In this document: in pieces, positions 63,764 through 64,000 of the stretch
Layout: each line of letters starts with the position of its first letter
How positions within the stretch are numbered: position 1 is the first letter of the stretch
Assembly (NCBI GenBank): GCA_001897755.1
Contig: MKUJ01000001.1
Coordinates: 254,102 to 318,101 of the forward strand
Direction of reading: 5' to 3'
Length of the DNA stretch: 64,000 bases
From: Afipia sp. 64-13
GTDB lineage: Bacteria > Pseudomonadota > Alphaproteobacteria > Rhizobiales > Xanthobacteraceae
Position numbers and translations under genes: made by a program
Notes under the pieces: model-generated
The model's input: the letters and a program-made list of their open reading frames with translations, nothing else
What the model was told of the DNA's origin: nothing
Database searches by the model: none

Positions 63764-64000
63764 ATGGCCGGACAACGCAAGCATCATGAAGGCGCGCAGC
63801 CCGGCAAGGCAGCACGGCGGTGGTCATGGATTTTCGTGGCAGCCGCGTCCGTTTTGGTGGCGGCCATGCCGCAAGCCTCGGCGCAATTTGCGAATGTCGG
63901 GCGCGGCCCCAGCGTCAATATGAATACGGGGCCGCGGATTTCGATTCACCCGCACGTCCGTTATTCGCCGAACATCAATTATGATGATTTTGGACGTGGC
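63764..64000 (+). CDS. Secreted protein, 3' end beyond window (possible S8 peptidase)
   Basis: Only the first 79 codons are visible. There is a basic start, then a clear signal peptide (about residues 22-45, WSWIFVAAASVLVAAMPQASAQ). The mature N-terminus is rich in Gly/Asn/Pro/Arg (VGRGPSVNMNTGPRISIHPH, RYSPNINYDDFGRG). In Bradyrhizobium relatives ECF/anti-sigma pairs of this type are often followed by a secreted subtilisin-like (S8) protease with such a linker, but no catalytic residue is visible here, so this is a guess. It begins 50 bases after the anti-sigma gene. Confidence 0.55.
   Translation, partial: MAGQRKHHEGAQPGKAARRWSWIFVAAASVLVAAMPQASAQFANVGRGPSVNMNTGPRISIHPHVRYSPNINYDDFGRG

Noticed and set aside
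1-64000. tRNA, rRNA, CRISPR arrays, insertion sequences and prophage genes
   Set aside because: No cloverleaf with a matching T-loop and acceptor stem, no direct-repeat array with spacers, and no transposase, integrase or phage structural motif was seen on either strand.

Overview
The window is high-GC DNA (about 64% by eye) from an alphaproteobacterium. It most resembles the Rhodopseudomonas/Bradyrhizobium/Afipia group (Nitrobacteraceae, Hyphomicrobiales). The reasons are a complete hopanoid cluster with the C-2 methylase gene hpnP, two exact EcfG-type promoters (GGAAC-N16-CGTT), an alphaproteobacterial LexA box (GAAC-N7-GAAC) in front of imuA-imuB-dnaE2, NrsF/SigF-type regulation, and short palindromic repeats of the kind common in this group. 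It looks chromosomal. I saw no rRNA, tRNA, CRISPR array, transposase or phage gene.

Layout. 1-13 kb: the 3' part of an RND efflux pump, a two-domain glycosyltransferase, an outer-membrane TPR/barrel protein paired with a secreted FecR-domain protein, GlpD, an aldo/keto reductase, a repeat cluster, slyX-trhO, and a gamma-glutamyltransferase-like enzyme. 13-19 kb: two near-identical oxalate/formate-type MFS transporters, then an intact fdhD between the broken 3' ends of formate dehydrogenase alpha (fdsA) and delta (fdsD) genes, and a LysR regulator. This looks like a collapsed fds operon.

19-36 kb is the hopanoid region: hpnP; hpnC-hpnD-hpnE-shc-hpnG (+); dxs-ispH-hpnH (-); hpnN; a DUF2147 gene; hpnO. 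Dxs and IspH supply isoprenoid precursors. HpnC/D/E make squalene and Shc cyclises it. HpnH and HpnG add and trim the adenosyl side chain, HpnO aminates it, HpnP methylates C-2 and HpnN moves hopanoids to the outer membrane. hpnI, hpnJ and hpnK are not in this window.

36-49 kb: a GMC oxidoreductase, an M20 amidohydrolase, and a stress-type DUF892 protein with a histone-like basic tail behind an EcfG promoter. Next comes a DNA-repair block: a UdgX-type uracil-DNA glycosylase and a radical SAM protein on the minus strand, diverging from the imuA-imuB-dnaE2 mutasome on the plus strand, with one SOS box between them.

49-64 kb: a heavy-metal-type RND pump with its adaptor and a convergent TolC-like channel, a CoA transferase/hydrolase, an enoyl-CoA hydratase, an ECF sigma/NrsF anti-sigma pair, a DUF2336 protein, a membrane diguanylate cyclase, and a second ECF sigma/anti-sigma pair followed by a secreted protein cut off by the window end. 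Function calls rest on motif and family recognition only; no database search was run.
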